Shown: positions 10,221 to 19,668, counted from the stretch's first letter. The stretch: DNA of 64,000 nucleotides from Paludibacter propionicigenes WB4 (GCF_000183135.1 NC_014734.1:620001-684000); one strand, 5' to 3'. Notes: generated by a model from the letters alone, not told the origin. Program-made: numbers and translations.

Positions 10221-11777
10221 CTAACGTCTGCTACCTCCACCGCTGGAGCTTCTGCTTCCACCTCCTGAACTACCAGAGCTGCTACTACTTGATGAAGATG
10301 ACGAGCTGGAGCTTGAATAAGAAGAAGCAGGTGTATAGCTTCTTGAAGAGCTCGAACTATTATTGCTGTTGTATGAAGAATTGCTTCGTGTTTGATACGA
10401 AGGTGTAGAGTTACTGATAACAGTTCTTGAGCCTTCTGTGTATGAAGTTCTGTTTGAAGAAGCGTTGGTATAAGATGAATTCTGTCTGCTAGTGTAATTA
10501 TCAGTAGGAGTCGTAGTCACGGTTGTTGAATATGTTCTTGGTCTGGTATTGATATTCACAGAGCTTGTACGCGTTGTTGTGCTTACTCCGCTTGAATTTT
10601 GACCATTGTTGTCTATTGTTCTTGTTGTTATTCCTGAAGCTCTTACAACTCCAATGCCGCTTGACTGATTTGTAACAGTTCTTGAGTTTAAAGCCGCCTC
10701 AGAACGTGTTGAAGCGCTTCTGGTCGATAAAGTGTTAGTGCTTCCCGGAGTATTACTTCTGGTATTGCTCACTACAGTATATTGATTAGCTGCTCTGGAA
10801 GTATTTCCACCAGATATCATCATACTTGAAGAATTTCTGGTTCCTCCAAGACGATTTCCTCCGCTGCCGTAATTAGTTACTTCACGTCTAGCTCCTTCGT
10901 CATGATTTCTGTTTTTATTGAAGCTATAGCTTCCGCCATACCCATAACCGTATCCATAACCGTATGGATAGCCATATCCGTACCCATAAGGATATCCATA
11001 TCCATAATAGTCTCCCCAGTAACTACCAAAACCATAGTAACCTCCCCAGGATCCTCCGAATCCACCATAAAAGTTATTATAACTCCATGGATAATTATTC
11101 CAGCCAAATCCTAATCCAAAACCGCCGTAACCCCAACCAAAACTACCATAGCTGTAAGGGCTGAAATTATAATTCCACCAGTAAGGATTAGTCCAGGTAG
11201 GTGTTACATAAGCGTACGGACCATCAACATATACATTCCAATCGTTATTGTTCAGAAAATAGATGTCGTTATAGCTTGGGTCTCCAATAAATACAGTGTA
11301 TCTCGGATTATGAAAACGACGAATGCGCTCAGCATATTCTAAGTCCGAAGAGTTTCCATTAAATCCGTTTAGATAATAACCCTTGTCCTGGTTGTTTTGA
11401 ATGCTATCATTAATCGCAATTTCAGAAACGTAGATAGTATCATGTATCACTAACATATCCGAATTTACAAGACTTGGAACCGGCTTTTTGTTTGTGTTCC
11501 GTTTTACATCGCCAGCCTCACCGACAACGTAAACAGTGTCACGTATAATAGTTTTAGGTTTAGCACTAGCATTTTCTTTGTAGATAATTTCTTTAGCGCC
11601 ATTTTTGTAATTCGGCTTGTTGGCCGAGTTACGATCTAGTTTATTAGAAGGCTGTGTTTTGTTTGTAACACCTGGCTTATAATAAATATCGTCAATAATC
11701 GGTGCATTGTTTTGACTTATCCCAATAAGTGGAAAAAGCAAAGCCAGCAAAACAATAAAAAAAATTGATCGTTTCAT
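10221..11777 (-). CDS. Secreted low-complexity protein with Tyr/Gly-rich middle and Ser-rich tail
   Basis: I do not recognise a functional family. From the ATG at 11777 the product has 518 residues and a clear signal peptide (MKRSIFFIVLLALLFPLIGIS); an in-frame ATG 18 nt upstream is possible, but an AGGAG lies just before 11777. Residues about 50-175 are polar. Residues about 190-285 are built from Tyr, Gly, Trp, Pro and Asn with repeated YGYGYPYG-like units. From about 290 to the end it is Ser/Thr/Arg/Asn-rich, with a homopolymeric Ser run and a GGGSRSSSGGG-like end. Such composition suggests an extended, possibly glycosylated or surface-associated protein. It lies upstream of a FadL-like barrel gene on the same strand. 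Confidence 0.7.
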   Translation of the reverse strand: MKRSIFFIVLLALLFPLIGISQNNAPIIDDIYYKPGVTNKTQPSNKLDRNSANKPNYKNGAKEIIYKENASAKPKTIIRDTVYVVGEAGDVKRNTNKKPVPSLVNSDMLVIHDTIYVSEIAINDSIQNNQDKGYYLNGFNGNSSDLEYAERIRRFHNPRYTVFIGDPSYNDIYFLNNNDWNVYVDGPYAYVTPTWTNPYWWNYNFSPYSYGSFGWGYGGFGLGFGWNNYPWSYNNFYGGFGGSWGGYYGFGSYWGDYYGYGYPYGYGYGYPYGYGYGYGYGGSYSFNKNRNHDEGARREVTNYGSGGNRLGGTRNSSSMMISGGNTSRAANQYTVVSNTRSNTPGSTNTLSTRSASTRSEAALNSRTVTNQSSGIGVVRASGITTRTIDNNGQNSSGVSTTTRTSSVNINTRPRTYSTTVTTTPTDNYTSRQNSSYTNASSNRTSYTEGSRTVISNSTPSYQTRSNSSYNSNNSSSSSRSYTPASSYSSSSSSSSSSSSSSGSSGGGSRSSSGGGSRR

Positions 11778-11926
11778 AATTATATCTCCTATCATTTAAG
11801 TCATTGCAGACTGTTTATTGATTTTGTTTTAAACAAGAATCATGCCATTAAAAGCAGATTTCAATCTAAAAAAACAAGTAAATATACAAAATAAAATTGG
11901 AACAGGATAATGATTGAAAATTATTG

Positions 11927-11934
11927 TACTTTTG
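11927..11934 (+). promoter_or_regulatory. Possible -7 element upstream of prmA
   Basis: TACTTTTG matches TAnnTTTG about 100 nt before the prmA start. No TTG lies at the expected 19-21 bp upstream, so support is partial. Confidence 0.35.
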
Positions 11935-12036
11935 CAGCTAATAGAACATTACACATGAATTCACTTGATGTTTGAACGTTGTAAGTTGATGTGATTCTTT
12001 TTCCTGAAAATAATTTATTAATTTAAAACTACTTAT

Positions 12037-12876
12037 ATGGATTATGTTGAGGTTCGTTTTTTTATCGAACCATACGAAGAATATATTTCTGACGTGCTGG
12101 CTGCTGAGCTTGGGGAGATAGGTTTCAATAGTTTTGTTCCTGCTGAAAAAAGTTTGGATGCCTATGCTCCAAAGAATATCTTTGACGAAGCAAAAGTAAA
12201 GAGTCTGCTTTCCGATTTTCCTTTCGAAGCTTCAATAGAATATCAAATCACTCAAATAGAATCGAAAAATTGGAATGAAGAGTGGGAAAAACACTATTTT
12301 GAACCGATTGTAATAGGAAGTGATTGCGTTATTCACAGTTCTTTTCACAAAGACGTGCCCAAAGCGAAGTATGATATTGTGATTGATCCGAAAATGGCTT
12401 TTGGAACAGGACATCACGAGACTACCAGTTTGGTGATAGGTCAACTGCTCGAAATGAATTTAGAGGGTAAAACCGTGCTTGATATGGGTTGTGGAACAGC
12501 TGTGCTGGCTATTTTGGCGGCTATGCGCGGTGCCAGTCAGTTACTGGCTATCGATATTGATACATGGTGTACCGATAATTCACTTGAAAACATAGAAATC
12601 AACAAAATAACCGGAATTGAAGTGAAACTTGGAGGTGCAGAATTGCTCGAAGGATTACACTTTGATATTATTTTAGCCAATATAAACCGTAATATTTTAC
12701 TGGCTGATATGCAGCAATATGCTTCTTGTTTATCTGCCGAGGGCGAATTGTATATGAGTGGATTTTATGTTGAGGATATTCCGCTTATAGAAGCTGAGGC
12801 AAACCGAAATGGATTGAAACTGATTGACTATAAAGAGAAAAATAAGTGGGTTGTTGTAAAAACAATTAAAGAATAA
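12037..12876 (+). CDS. prmA: Ribosomal protein L11 methyltransferase
   Basis: SAM-dependent methyltransferase that trimethylates ribosomal protein L11. Its 279 residues fit the family. The N-terminal L11-recognition domain (about 1-95) is followed by a Rossmann methyltransferase domain with FGTGHHETT near residue 128 and the SAM-binding motif VLDMGCGTAVLA near 147. The catalytic-region motif ILANINRNIL is near 213. A strong terminator follows, separating it from the convergent oxidoreductase operon. Confidence 0.95.
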   Translation: MDYVEVRFFIEPYEEYISDVLAAELGEIGFNSFVPAEKSLDAYAPKNIFDEAKVKSLLSDFPFEASIEYQITQIESKNWNEEWEKHYFEPIVIGSDCVIHSSFHKDVPKAKYDIVIDPKMAFGTGHHETTSLVIGQLLEMNLEGKTVLDMGCGTAVLAILAAMRGASQLLAIDIDTWCTDNSLENIEINKITGIEVKLGGAELLEGLHFDIILANINRNILLADMQQYASCLSAEGELYMSGFYVEDIPLIEAEANRNGLKLIDYKEKNKWVVVKTIKE

Positions 12877-12908
12877 AGAAAACTTTTCAAGTTTATGTTA
12901 GATAAAAG

Positions 12909-12943
12909 AAGCGCTGCAAAATTAGATTTTGCAGCGCTTTTTA
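12909..12943. terminator. Bidirectional terminator between prmA and the 2-oxoacid oxidoreductase operon
   Basis: A perfect 13-bp stem (AGCGCTGCAAAAT with its complement, 12910-12922 and 12926-12938) closes a 3-nt loop and is followed by a T run. Both converging transcripts could use it. Confidence 0.85.
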
Positions 12944-12962
12944 CACTGATAAAATAGCTTAT

Positions 12963-13514
12963 TTAATTTATTTTTTGAATCAATCCCATACCAATCTGAA
13001 TGGCCTTCTCATTGGAAGCTAATAAATGATGATGACGTTCAGGAAGCGATTTTTTCAATCCTTTCAATACATTCTCTACTTGAACAATTGGTCGAACTTT
13101 CAGAAGTCCACCTAGAATAATCATGTTCATTGTTTTCGCCGAATCATTAGCATAGGCGTATTCAGTAGCATCTATCCTATAAACATTGATGTCCGTGCGA
13201 GTAGGAAATTTATGAAACCCATTACCGTCAAAAATCAATGTTCCTCCGGGTTTTACTTTGCTTTCAAACCTGTCAAGCGAAGGTTGATTTAGAACAATAG
13301 CCGTATCGTAGGAGTTAAGTACCGGAGAACTGATTCGTTCTTCGCTTAATATTACGGTAACATTCGCTGTTCCTCCACGTTGCTCAGGTCCGTATGAAGG
13401 CATCCAGCTGACTTCCTGACCTTGCATTAATCCGGAATAAGCTAATATTTTGCCCATCGAAAGCACACCTTGTCCTCCAAATCCGGCTATAATTATTTCT
13501 TCTTTCATATTCAT
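12963..13514 (-). CDS. korC: 2-oxoacid:ferredoxin oxidoreductase, gamma subunit
   Basis: Gamma subunit of a KorABCD/VorABCD-type enzyme that oxidatively decarboxylates a 2-oxoacid to the acyl-CoA and reduces ferredoxin. The 183-residue product begins with the family motif GFGGQGVLSMGKILAYSG and carries PSYGPEQRGGTAN. A second ATG two codons in (13508) could be the start. It is the last gene of a four-gene operon, 7 nt after the beta subunit. The substrate (2-oxoglutarate or a branched-chain 2-oxoacid) cannot be decided from sequence. Confidence 0.92.
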   Translation of the reverse strand: MNMKEEIIIAGFGGQGVLSMGKILAYSGLMQGQEVSWMPSYGPEQRGGTANVTVILSEERISSPVLNSYDTAIVLNQPSLDRFESKVKPGGTLIFDGNGFHKFPTRTDINVYRIDATEYAYANDSAKTMNMIILGGLLKVRPIVQVENVLKGLKKSLPERHHHLLASNEKAIQIGMGLIQKIN

Positions 13515-13521
13515 AAAATAT

Positions 13522-14283
13522 TTACAGGTTTTTCAAATCACCCAGCGGATAAGCAGGGAACATATTTTCAACCATCCAGTCGTTGGATGCTGCAGGCGAT
13601 AATTTCCATCCTGAATTACAGGTTGAAACCACTTCAACTACTGAAGTTCCTTTGCCTGCCATTGAGTTTTCAAATGCCTGACGAATTGCCTTTTTGGTTT
13701 TTCTGACAGAGCCGACATTATGCACACTTTGTCGGGTTACATAGCAAGTTCCATCTAACTGAGCCATTAATTTAGTTATATCAAGCGGGTTACCATTTAG
13801 CTCTACAGTTCGGCCACCGGGAGAGGTAGATGATTTCATGCCCAACAGGGTAGTAGGAGCCATTTGACCTCCGGTCATTCCATAGATACCGTTGTTGATA
13901 AAAATGATAGCTATGTTTTCTCCACGATTGGCAGCATGAATAGTTTCAGCAGTTCCGATAGCAGCCAAGTCACCATCACCCTGGTAAGTGAATACCAAAC
14001 GATCGGGTAGAAGACGTTTAATGGCAGTGGCTAAAGCCGGTGCTCTACCATGAGCAGCCTGTTGCCAGTCTATATCAAGATATTTATATGCGAATACAGC
14101 ACAACCCACAGGAGCAATAGCTATTGTTTTATCCTGAAAATCCATTTCTTCAATGATTTCGGCTATGAGTTTGTGAACCACACCATGACTACAACCTGGG
14201 CAATAATGCATAGGCGTGTCATTCATAACTTTAGTTTTGGTGTAAACTAAGTTGTTGGGGTTAATTATTTCGTTTGTTGTCAT
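13522..14283 (-). CDS. korB: 2-oxoacid:ferredoxin oxidoreductase, beta (thiamine diphosphate) subunit
   Basis: Catalytic thiamine-diphosphate-binding subunit, 253 residues. It shows the cysteine motif YCPGCSHG near the N-terminus. It also carries the ThDP/Mg2+ signature GDGDLAAIGTAETIHAANRG followed by FINNGIYGMTGGQ, which is diagnostic for this family. Its length and lack of extra ferredoxin domains fit the four-subunit KorB/VorA type. A separate small ferredoxin subunit is encoded at the head of the operon. The 83-nt gap to the alpha gene contains short CAGTTATC repeats. Confidence 0.94.
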   Translation of the reverse strand: MTTNEIINPNNLVYTKTKVMNDTPMHYCPGCSHGVVHKLIAEIIEEMDFQDKTIAIAPVGCAVFAYKYLDIDWQQAAHGRAPALATAIKRLLPDRLVFTYQGDGDLAAIGTAETIHAANRGENIAIIFINNGIYGMTGGQMAPTTLLGMKSSTSPGGRTVELNGNPLDITKLMAQLDGTCYVTRQSVHNVGSVRKTKKAIRQAFENSMAGKGTSVVEVVSTCNSGWKLSPAASNDWMVENMFPAYPLGDLKNL

Positions 14284-14366
14284 AATAATATTTCAGTTAT
14301 CAGTTATCAATGATCAGTTAATGTTGCAATAACTACAACATTCAGCGGATAATTGTATAGCCATTA

Positions 14367-15449
14367 TTATTTAATCACTACTTTATTTTTCAAAGCTGCC
14401 AGAACTTCATCAGGCGCAGGAACAATTCCTCCCATACGTCCGTAAAATTCAACAGGTACACGACCATTGACAGCTAATCTGACATCATCTACCATTTGAC
14501 CGGCGCTCATTTCAACTGTCAACATTCCTTTTACCTTATCTGCATAATTGCTAATAGCCGGAGTTGGAAACGGAAATAACGTTATAGGACGTAATAATCC
14601 TACTTTAATTCCCTCGTTTCGTGCCATTTCTACTGTTTTCTGACAAATACGGGCAGTAATTCCGAATGCAATGATAAGATAATCTGCATCTTCGCAAGAA
14701 AATTCTTCATACAATACCTCGTTTTCTTCAACTTTTTTGTATTTGCTTTGCAGGCGAAGGTTTATGGTTTCCATTTCTTCGGCCTGAAGCGCAAGGGAAG
14801 TAATCACATTCGGTTTTCTGTTAGCAGGTTTACCTAAGGTCGCCCATGGATATTTCTCGCGAATTTCAGCTTCAGTCATACGGGGCTGGAATGGTGGCAA
14901 TACCACTTTTTCCATCATCTGACCGATAATTCCGTCTGCAAGAATCAATACGGGATTTAGATATTTAAAAGCTAAGTCAAAAGCCATAACAGTATGGTCT
15001 GCCATTTCCTGCACAGAAGCAGGAGCTAACGTAATCAATTTGTAATCGCCATGTCCACCACCTTTTACGGACTGATAATAGTCAGCCTGACTAGGTTGAA
15101 TGGTACCCAATCCGGGTCCACCACGCATAACATTTACAATCACACACGGCAATTCTGCACATGCTATATAAGAAAGTCCTTCCTGCATTAAACTTACACC
15201 GGGACTTGATGAACTTGTCATTGTTTTTTTTCCGCATCCGGCACCGCCATAAACCATGTTGATTGATGCAGTTTCGCTTTCGGCTTGTAAAACTACCATC
15301 CCGGTTGTTTCCCAGGGTTCCAGTTCCATAAGCGTTTCCATTATTTCGGACTGAGGAGTAATAGGGTAGCCAAAGTATCCATCGCATCCACAACGGATAG
15401 CTGCATGTGCAATGGCTTCATTTCCCTTCATTAGTCTTACTTCTTCCAT
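14367..15449 (-). CDS. korA: 2-oxoacid:ferredoxin oxidoreductase, alpha subunit (VorB/KorA type)
   Basis: Alpha subunit, 360 residues from the ATG at 15449 (MEEVRLMKGNEA), which aligns with the normal family start; an ATG 51 nt upstream would add an unconserved lysine-rich tail. The pyrimidine-binding domain (GYPITPQSE, QAESETASINMVYGGA) and the transketolase-like C-terminal domain (TVEMSAGQMVDDVR) are present. This sequence type is commonly annotated in Bacteroidales as 3-methyl-2-oxobutanoate dehydrogenase VorB, but specificity for 2-oxoglutarate is equally possible. It lies between the ferredoxin and beta-subunit genes. Confidence 0.93.
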   Translation of the reverse strand: MEEVRLMKGNEAIAHAAIRCGCDGYFGYPITPQSEIMETLMELEPWETTGMVVLQAESETASINMVYGGAGCGKKTMTSSSSPGVSLMQEGLSYIACAELPCVIVNVMRGGPGLGTIQPSQADYYQSVKGGGHGDYKLITLAPASVQEMADHTVMAFDLAFKYLNPVLILADGIIGQMMEKVVLPPFQPRMTEAEIREKYPWATLGKPANRKPNVITSLALQAEEMETINLRLQSKYKKVEENEVLYEEFSCEDADYLIIAFGITARICQKTVEMARNEGIKVGLLRPITLFPFPTPAISNYADKVKGMLTVEMSAGQMVDDVRLAVNGRVPVEFYGRMGGIVPAPDEVLAALKNKVVIK

Positions 15450-15508
15450 ATTCTGTTTTTTTTGAATAGTTTTTTTGTTACAGTTATTAATTGAAAGCAT
15501 CTATAAAA

Positions 15509-15733
15509 TCAGACTCTGACTTTATAGACGGTAATACATGCATCCGGGCAAACTAATGCACAGGCAGCACAACCAACACATGAATCCGCATCAGCCATAA
15601 TACTATAATTGTAACCCTTCGAATTTGCTTCTTTGTTTAATGCTAATACATTAGATGGACAAGCCACTACACATAGATTACAGCCTTTACAACGTTCAAC
15701 ATTGATAACAACTGCTCCTTTAATTTTTGCCAT
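15509..15733 (-). CDS. korD: 2-oxoacid:ferredoxin oxidoreductase, 2[4Fe-4S] ferredoxin subunit
   Basis: Delta subunit that passes electrons from the catalytic subunits. From the ATG at 15733 it has 74 residues (MAKIKGAVVINVERC). Two complete CxxCxxCxxxCP clusters occur: Cys15/18/21/25 and Cys52/55/58/62. A longer in-frame reading to 15865 exists, but its extra 44 residues are unconserved and cover a -7-like element (15759-15766), so the short form is preferred. First gene of the operon. Confidence 0.93.
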   Translation of the reverse strand: MAKIKGAVVINVERCKGCNLCVVACPSNVLALNKEANSKGYNYSIMADADSCVGCAACALVCPDACITVYKVRV

Positions 15734-16117
15734 TATGTTATGATTTAAAATTGACCCGCAAATGTAATTAAATTTGCCCGAAAAAGAATTTAATATGTTG
15801 TTATTTATTGTTTTTTTGTACTTAAAAAAGTCTGATATTTTTCTATAAACCCAATTCCGACGCATGTTCTCAACATTAGTTACGCTGTTGAGAATTTGAT
15901 CTTCGTGAAAAATTAATCAATAAAAAAATAATCGGATTTCGACTTATTTCACCTGAGAATCATATACATTAATCATTTTTATTGCCATTTGCTTACAATT
16001 CGTTACGACCTCTGAGATTTCAAGGAATAATATCAATGTTTCGAGCAATTAGATTCTGCTTTTGTTTCCTTCTGACTCGTACTAATAACATTGATGGCAG
16101 GTAAATAGTTGTTCGTA
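15734..16117. other. Intergenic region upstream of the oxidoreductase operon
   Basis: This 384-nt AT-rich stretch separates the ferredoxin subunit gene from the end of the CYTH gene. On the minus strand it holds a TACATTTG match to TAnnTTTG at 15759-15766, 26 nt before the ferredoxin start, without a clear -33 partner. I see no gene or strong hairpin in the rest. Confidence 0.5.
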
Positions 16118-16585
16118 CTACCAGTTTTTAAAGGGATTCTTTGTCAGACAAGAATTGTAATAGCGTCGGTCACCGGTTACTTCTTCGCCTATCCAATCGG
16201 GTTTGATGAAAGTTTCAGTTTCGTTTTTCAGTTCGATTTCTGCTAGTGTTAATCCGGCATTATCGCCATAAAATTCATCCACTTCGTAAATATGATTACC
16301 GACCGGAATCTCGTATCGGGTTTTGTCTATGGCACCCGGTTCGCAGAGCAACAACAGTTCTTCGGCTTCATTGAACGGAATTTCTTTTTCCCATTCATAG
16401 CGGCTCAGTCCTGATTCATTGCTCTTGCCTTTGATGGTGATATAGGCTTTTTCGCCTTTGATGCGGATACGTACCGTTCGGCCGGTGACCGATGACAAGT
16501 AGGCTTGTACGATACGGAATGACCGCACAGCTTGTGATTTGTATTCGCCTTTGACGAGGAATTTTCGTTCTATTTCTTGTGACAT
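16118..16585 (-). CDS. CYTH-domain protein (triphosphate tunnel metalloenzyme family)
   Basis: 155 residues from the ATG at 16585 (MSQEIERKFLV). The ExExK signature of the CYTH fold is Glu4, Glu6 and Lys8. Further tunnel residues appear in TVRIRIKG, AYITIKG, YEWEKEIP, KTRYEIP, YEVDEF and AEIELKNE. Bacterial members hydrolyse inorganic triphosphate or act on other triphosphorylated substrates; which applies here is unknown. The longer reading to 16699 adds a hydrophobic, unconserved extension that runs through an inverted repeat and is not favoured. The AddB-like gene lies upstream on the same strand. Confidence 0.9.
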   Translation of the reverse strand: MSQEIERKFLVKGEYKSQAVRSFRIVQAYLSSVTGRTVRIRIKGEKAYITIKGKSNESGLSRYEWEKEIPFNEAEELLLLCEPGAIDKTRYEIPVGNHIYEVDEFYGDNAGLTLAEIELKNETETFIKPDWIGEEVTGDRRYYNSCLTKNPFKNW

Positions 16586-16590
16586 GGTTT

Positions 16591-16703
16591 TAATGTGTTG
16601 ATGCGATAATGTGATGATGTAATGATATGTTGACGAATAAAAGATACTATTTGCAAATCCTGGAATCAAAACAATCCAAACAAATTTACGCATCAACACA
16701 TTA
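16591..16703. repeat. Inverted repeat between the CYTH and AddB-like genes
   Basis: TAATGTGTTGATGC at 16591-16604 is the exact reverse complement of 16690-16703. The 85 nt between contain further GATGATGTAATGAT-like low-complexity sequence. It may be a small degenerate mobile repeat or a leader structure. Confidence 0.5.
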
Positions 16704-16728
16704 TCAAATCACCATATCATTTCATTAT

Positions 16729-19647
16729 TTATCTATTACAAACTCCGACATACGGACAATACTGACATACTTTCAAATTGCTGGTCTGGGTAAAAGGAAC
16801 TTCAGGATTAAACATTTCGTCAAGACAAGTTGTCAAATGTTTTCGGAATGCTTCATTATATTGCTCGAAGTCTGTTACTTTTTCTTTTGACTCCTTGTTT
16901 ATCAATACAGTGTCAAAATCTTCCTTAAACAAATCTCTGATATAAAATATACCGGGAGTCAGGTTGCTAACTTTATTTTCATCCTGATAAAGAATGCAGT
17001 ATAAAAATGTTTGCAAAACAAACTTTGGACGATTATCTTTATCATGCTCAAATACCTCATCCAGATTCCTGAAATCAAGTTTTCCAGATCCTGTTTTGTA
17101 ATCAAGGATACGTAGTCGCCCTTCTTTTTCATCGATTCTGTCAATGAATCCTTTTATGTTTACGCCTGTTTTAGTATTTTGTATCGGGTATTTTATCGTG
17201 AATTTCTCTTCGGAGCCGATATATTTGAAAGGCGCGTATTTTTGATCGATTTTCAGAACCTGTAGAATGTATTTTCTAAGGACGCTGGCTATTAGTAAAT
17301 TATTACCTTCTAGCTGTACAACGGCGTTATTCTTCTTCTTGAAGTATTCTCTTGAAAATGCACTGTTTATTTCTAAATCTATTTTCAACGTGTTTTTGAT
17401 TAATGAATCAAAATCATCCGATTGCATTAGTTGACCTTTATACGGTAAGTACAAGTTTTCCATTACTTTATGGAAAAGCGTCCCGAACATATTTGCTTCA
17501 ACGGTTTCTGCTACCTCGTCAGTTTGTTCCACATTCTCAACTTTGGTAAGGTAAAACTGTAGCGGACAATCAATATAGGTATTGATGGAACTGGCCGAAA
17601 GTGCGGGACTGTATTTTTCGGATGATGTGAACCGGAGCAGTTTTTCCATTACAGCGGCTGTTTTGTCTATCTGAATGGCCTGCGGACTACCAAAACCTAT
17701 GTCGAATGATACGGTTTTCTTTTGGACCTTTACATCATAGTGATAATGCAATTGATGCATAAAGCGGCTGACTTCGCCCGTTTGCATGCCTTCGGTGCGG
17801 GAATCGTACAAAAAGTAAATGCGTTTAGCCCGGTGAATAAGCCTATAAAAATTATAGGCCGTGATGGCATCCTGATGCTCGGTAGTTGGCAGCTCAAAAC
17901 CCCGACGCAGATTGTAGGGAATAAAACTATTGTTACTACTCTTTGCAGGGAAAACACCTTCGTTGAACGATGTGATAATCAGGTTTTCGAAGTCGAGTCC
18001 ACGTGTTTCGAGTACACCCATAACTTGTAGTCCGTCCAACGGTTCTCCAATAAAGGGAATGGTGATACCGGAGGTTAGTTGTCGGGTCAAGCGCACCAAC
18101 GTCTCCATGCTCATGCCCACATCCATAGGCTTGGCCTTCATGATATCGGACATGCGGTTGATGGTGACATAATATTGGTACAGAAAGTCGCACTCCAGTT
18201 GATAGTTGTGCTCCTCGCCGGAAGCTTGCTGCCAGCCGTTTTGCAGGGTGCGCAAAATATGGAGCAGATAAGGCAGAAAAGTCTGCGTGTCTGTTTGCGG
18301 CACAAAGATGGTAGCCAGCAGTTCATTCCGTTTTAATTCATCGGCATCGATATAGATCCAGTTATTCTCCGCCATTTGGTGCGTGATGCGGTTGGCCTCG
18401 TCGCCACAAAGCAGGGCGATATACTGGTGATTCAGAATGTTGGAAACCGTTTGATGATAAAATGAAATGCGGTCGCCGGAGGTGCGCATGCGGCATTGCA
18501 GCTCGAAAATGTGTTCGATAAGCCCCGATACAGGTGTGGATTTTAGCGGAAAACCCATGGTGACATTTACCTTGCCAATTTGTGCCGGCAGCGAGTGGAG
18601 TAGGGGAACAAGCAGACTTTCGTCGGGCAACACCACGGCAGTATTAATCCAGTTAGTAGTTGGTAGTTGGTAGTCGGTAGTAATAAGTTGAGATTTGTCT
18701 TTATCATCATTTTCCGTTGGGTATAATTTATTCAGAATGGAATATACCTGTTTAGTTTGCCCAACAGCCGAGGGCACAGCAATGAGTTCTATCTCTTTTT
18801 CCTGCAAGGACTCGACATCGGCATCTATTTCATATTTCGACGGGAAAAGATGAATATTTTCGGCATAAAAACGCGAGGCTTGATTGTCTGCATCGCGCAG
18901 TTCGGCAGCATCGTAGTCCCAGTAAAAATCGGCCTGACCGCGTTTTTTCAGTTCAGCCATCAGGGTACGTTCGCAGGGGTTGAGGGCATTGAACCCGATA
19001 AACACAAACTGCTTCTCTTCCAGCTCGGATACAGGCTCTTTGGCACGCAGGCGGTCGGCCACATCGCGACAAATCATGCCTTCAGTAGCGGTGTTTTCTG
19101 CAATCAGCTCGGCACGGAATTGCTCGTAAACGGGCAACAAAATTTTCCAGGTAGCTATGAAATCTTCCTGCGACTTGCCCTCGGTGACGGGCACGAAATT
19201 GCTCCAGAACTGGCGGATGGCTTCCACCTGTTTCTCGGTAAAAATATTAAACATCTGGTCGATTTGCTTCAGCTCGGTGATGTTGGTAAACAGCTGACGG
19301 GCATCGACACGGTATTTATCCACGTCGTCGAAATCGGACAGCAGCATTTCACCCCAAAACACAAAGGAGTCGAAGCTTTCGTCGCTTCCGCTTTGTTCAA
19401 TGTAGATGCGATAAAGGCGAAACAGGTTGCTCAGGCGGTCGGCAGTTTGCCACTGCGATGCCATAGAGAAACATTCGTTGATAGTCAGTATTTCGGGTGA
19501 AAAAATCGGCTTAGCAGCTATCTGAGAGATATAGCGCTGAAAAAACAGCCCTGCACGACGGTTGGGAAAAACAAAGCTTAAATTGCTTATGGACTCCGTA
19601 TGATGGGAATAGTATGTTTGCGCTACGCGATAGAGAAATGAATTCAT
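16729..19647 (-). CDS. AddB-like PD-(D/E)XK nuclease with predicted iron-sulfur cluster
   Basis: Large recombination/repair nuclease subunit, 972 residues from the ATG at 19647. The start is chosen because a promoter match (19669-19699) covers the alternative start at 19671. The N-terminus has the AddB-like motif FVFPNRRAGLFFQ in place of an active Walker box. The C-terminal nuclease core shows GFIDRIDEKEG and LDYKTGSG (about residues 835-860). Four cysteines fit the AddB 4Fe-4S staple: one in CPLQFYLTKVE (about 700), three in VCQYCPYVGVC at the extreme C-terminus. In known AddAB the partner AddA supplies the helicase; no addA is in this window. It may act in double-strand break resection. 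Confidence 0.85.
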   Translation of the reverse strand: MNSFLYRVAQTYYSHHTESISNLSFVFPNRRAGLFFQRYISQIAAKPIFSPEILTINECFSMASQWQTADRLSNLFRLYRIYIEQSGSDESFDSFVFWGEMLLSDFDDVDKYRVDARQLFTNITELKQIDQMFNIFTEKQVEAIRQFWSNFVPVTEGKSQEDFIATWKILLPVYEQFRAELIAENTATEGMICRDVADRLRAKEPVSELEEKQFVFIGFNALNPCERTLMAELKKRGQADFYWDYDAAELRDADNQASRFYAENIHLFPSKYEIDADVESLQEKEIELIAVPSAVGQTKQVYSILNKLYPTENDDKDKSQLITTDYQLPTTNWINTAVVLPDESLLVPLLHSLPAQIGKVNVTMGFPLKSTPVSGLIEHIFELQCRMRTSGDRISFYHQTVSNILNHQYIALLCGDEANRITHQMAENNWIYIDADELKRNELLATIFVPQTDTQTFLPYLLHILRTLQNGWQQASGEEHNYQLECDFLYQYYVTINRMSDIMKAKPMDVGMSMETLVRLTRQLTSGITIPFIGEPLDGLQVMGVLETRGLDFENLIITSFNEGVFPAKSSNNSFIPYNLRRGFELPTTEHQDAITAYNFYRLIHRAKRIYFLYDSRTEGMQTGEVSRFMHQLHYHYDVKVQKKTVSFDIGFGSPQAIQIDKTAAVMEKLLRFTSSEKYSPALSASSINTYIDCPLQFYLTKVENVEQTDEVAETVEANMFGTLFHKVMENLYLPYKGQLMQSDDFDSLIKNTLKIDLEINSAFSREYFKKKNNAVVQLEGNNLLIASVLRKYILQVLKIDQKYAPFKYIGSEEKFTIKYPIQNTKTGVNIKGFIDRIDEKEGRLRILDYKTGSGKLDFRNLDEVFEHDKDNRPKFVLQTFLYCILYQDENKVSNLTPGIFYIRDLFKEDFDTVLINKESKEKVTDFEQYNEAFRKHLTTCLDEMFNPEVPFTQTSNLKVCQYCPYVGVCNR

Positions 19648-19668
19648 AGAAACCGTATTTGTGATTGA

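Noticed and set aside
12963-15733. Pyruvate:ferredoxin oxidoreductase
   Set aside because: Subunit sizes and the VorB-type alpha subunit fit the four-subunit 2-oxoglutarate/branched-chain group better than the single-chain pyruvate enzyme common in Bacteroidales; substrate left open.
18757-19500. 247-codon plus-strand reading frame
   Set aside because: Antisense to the AddB-like nuclease gene; its length reflects the GC-rich codon use of that gene. No promoter or recognisable domain.
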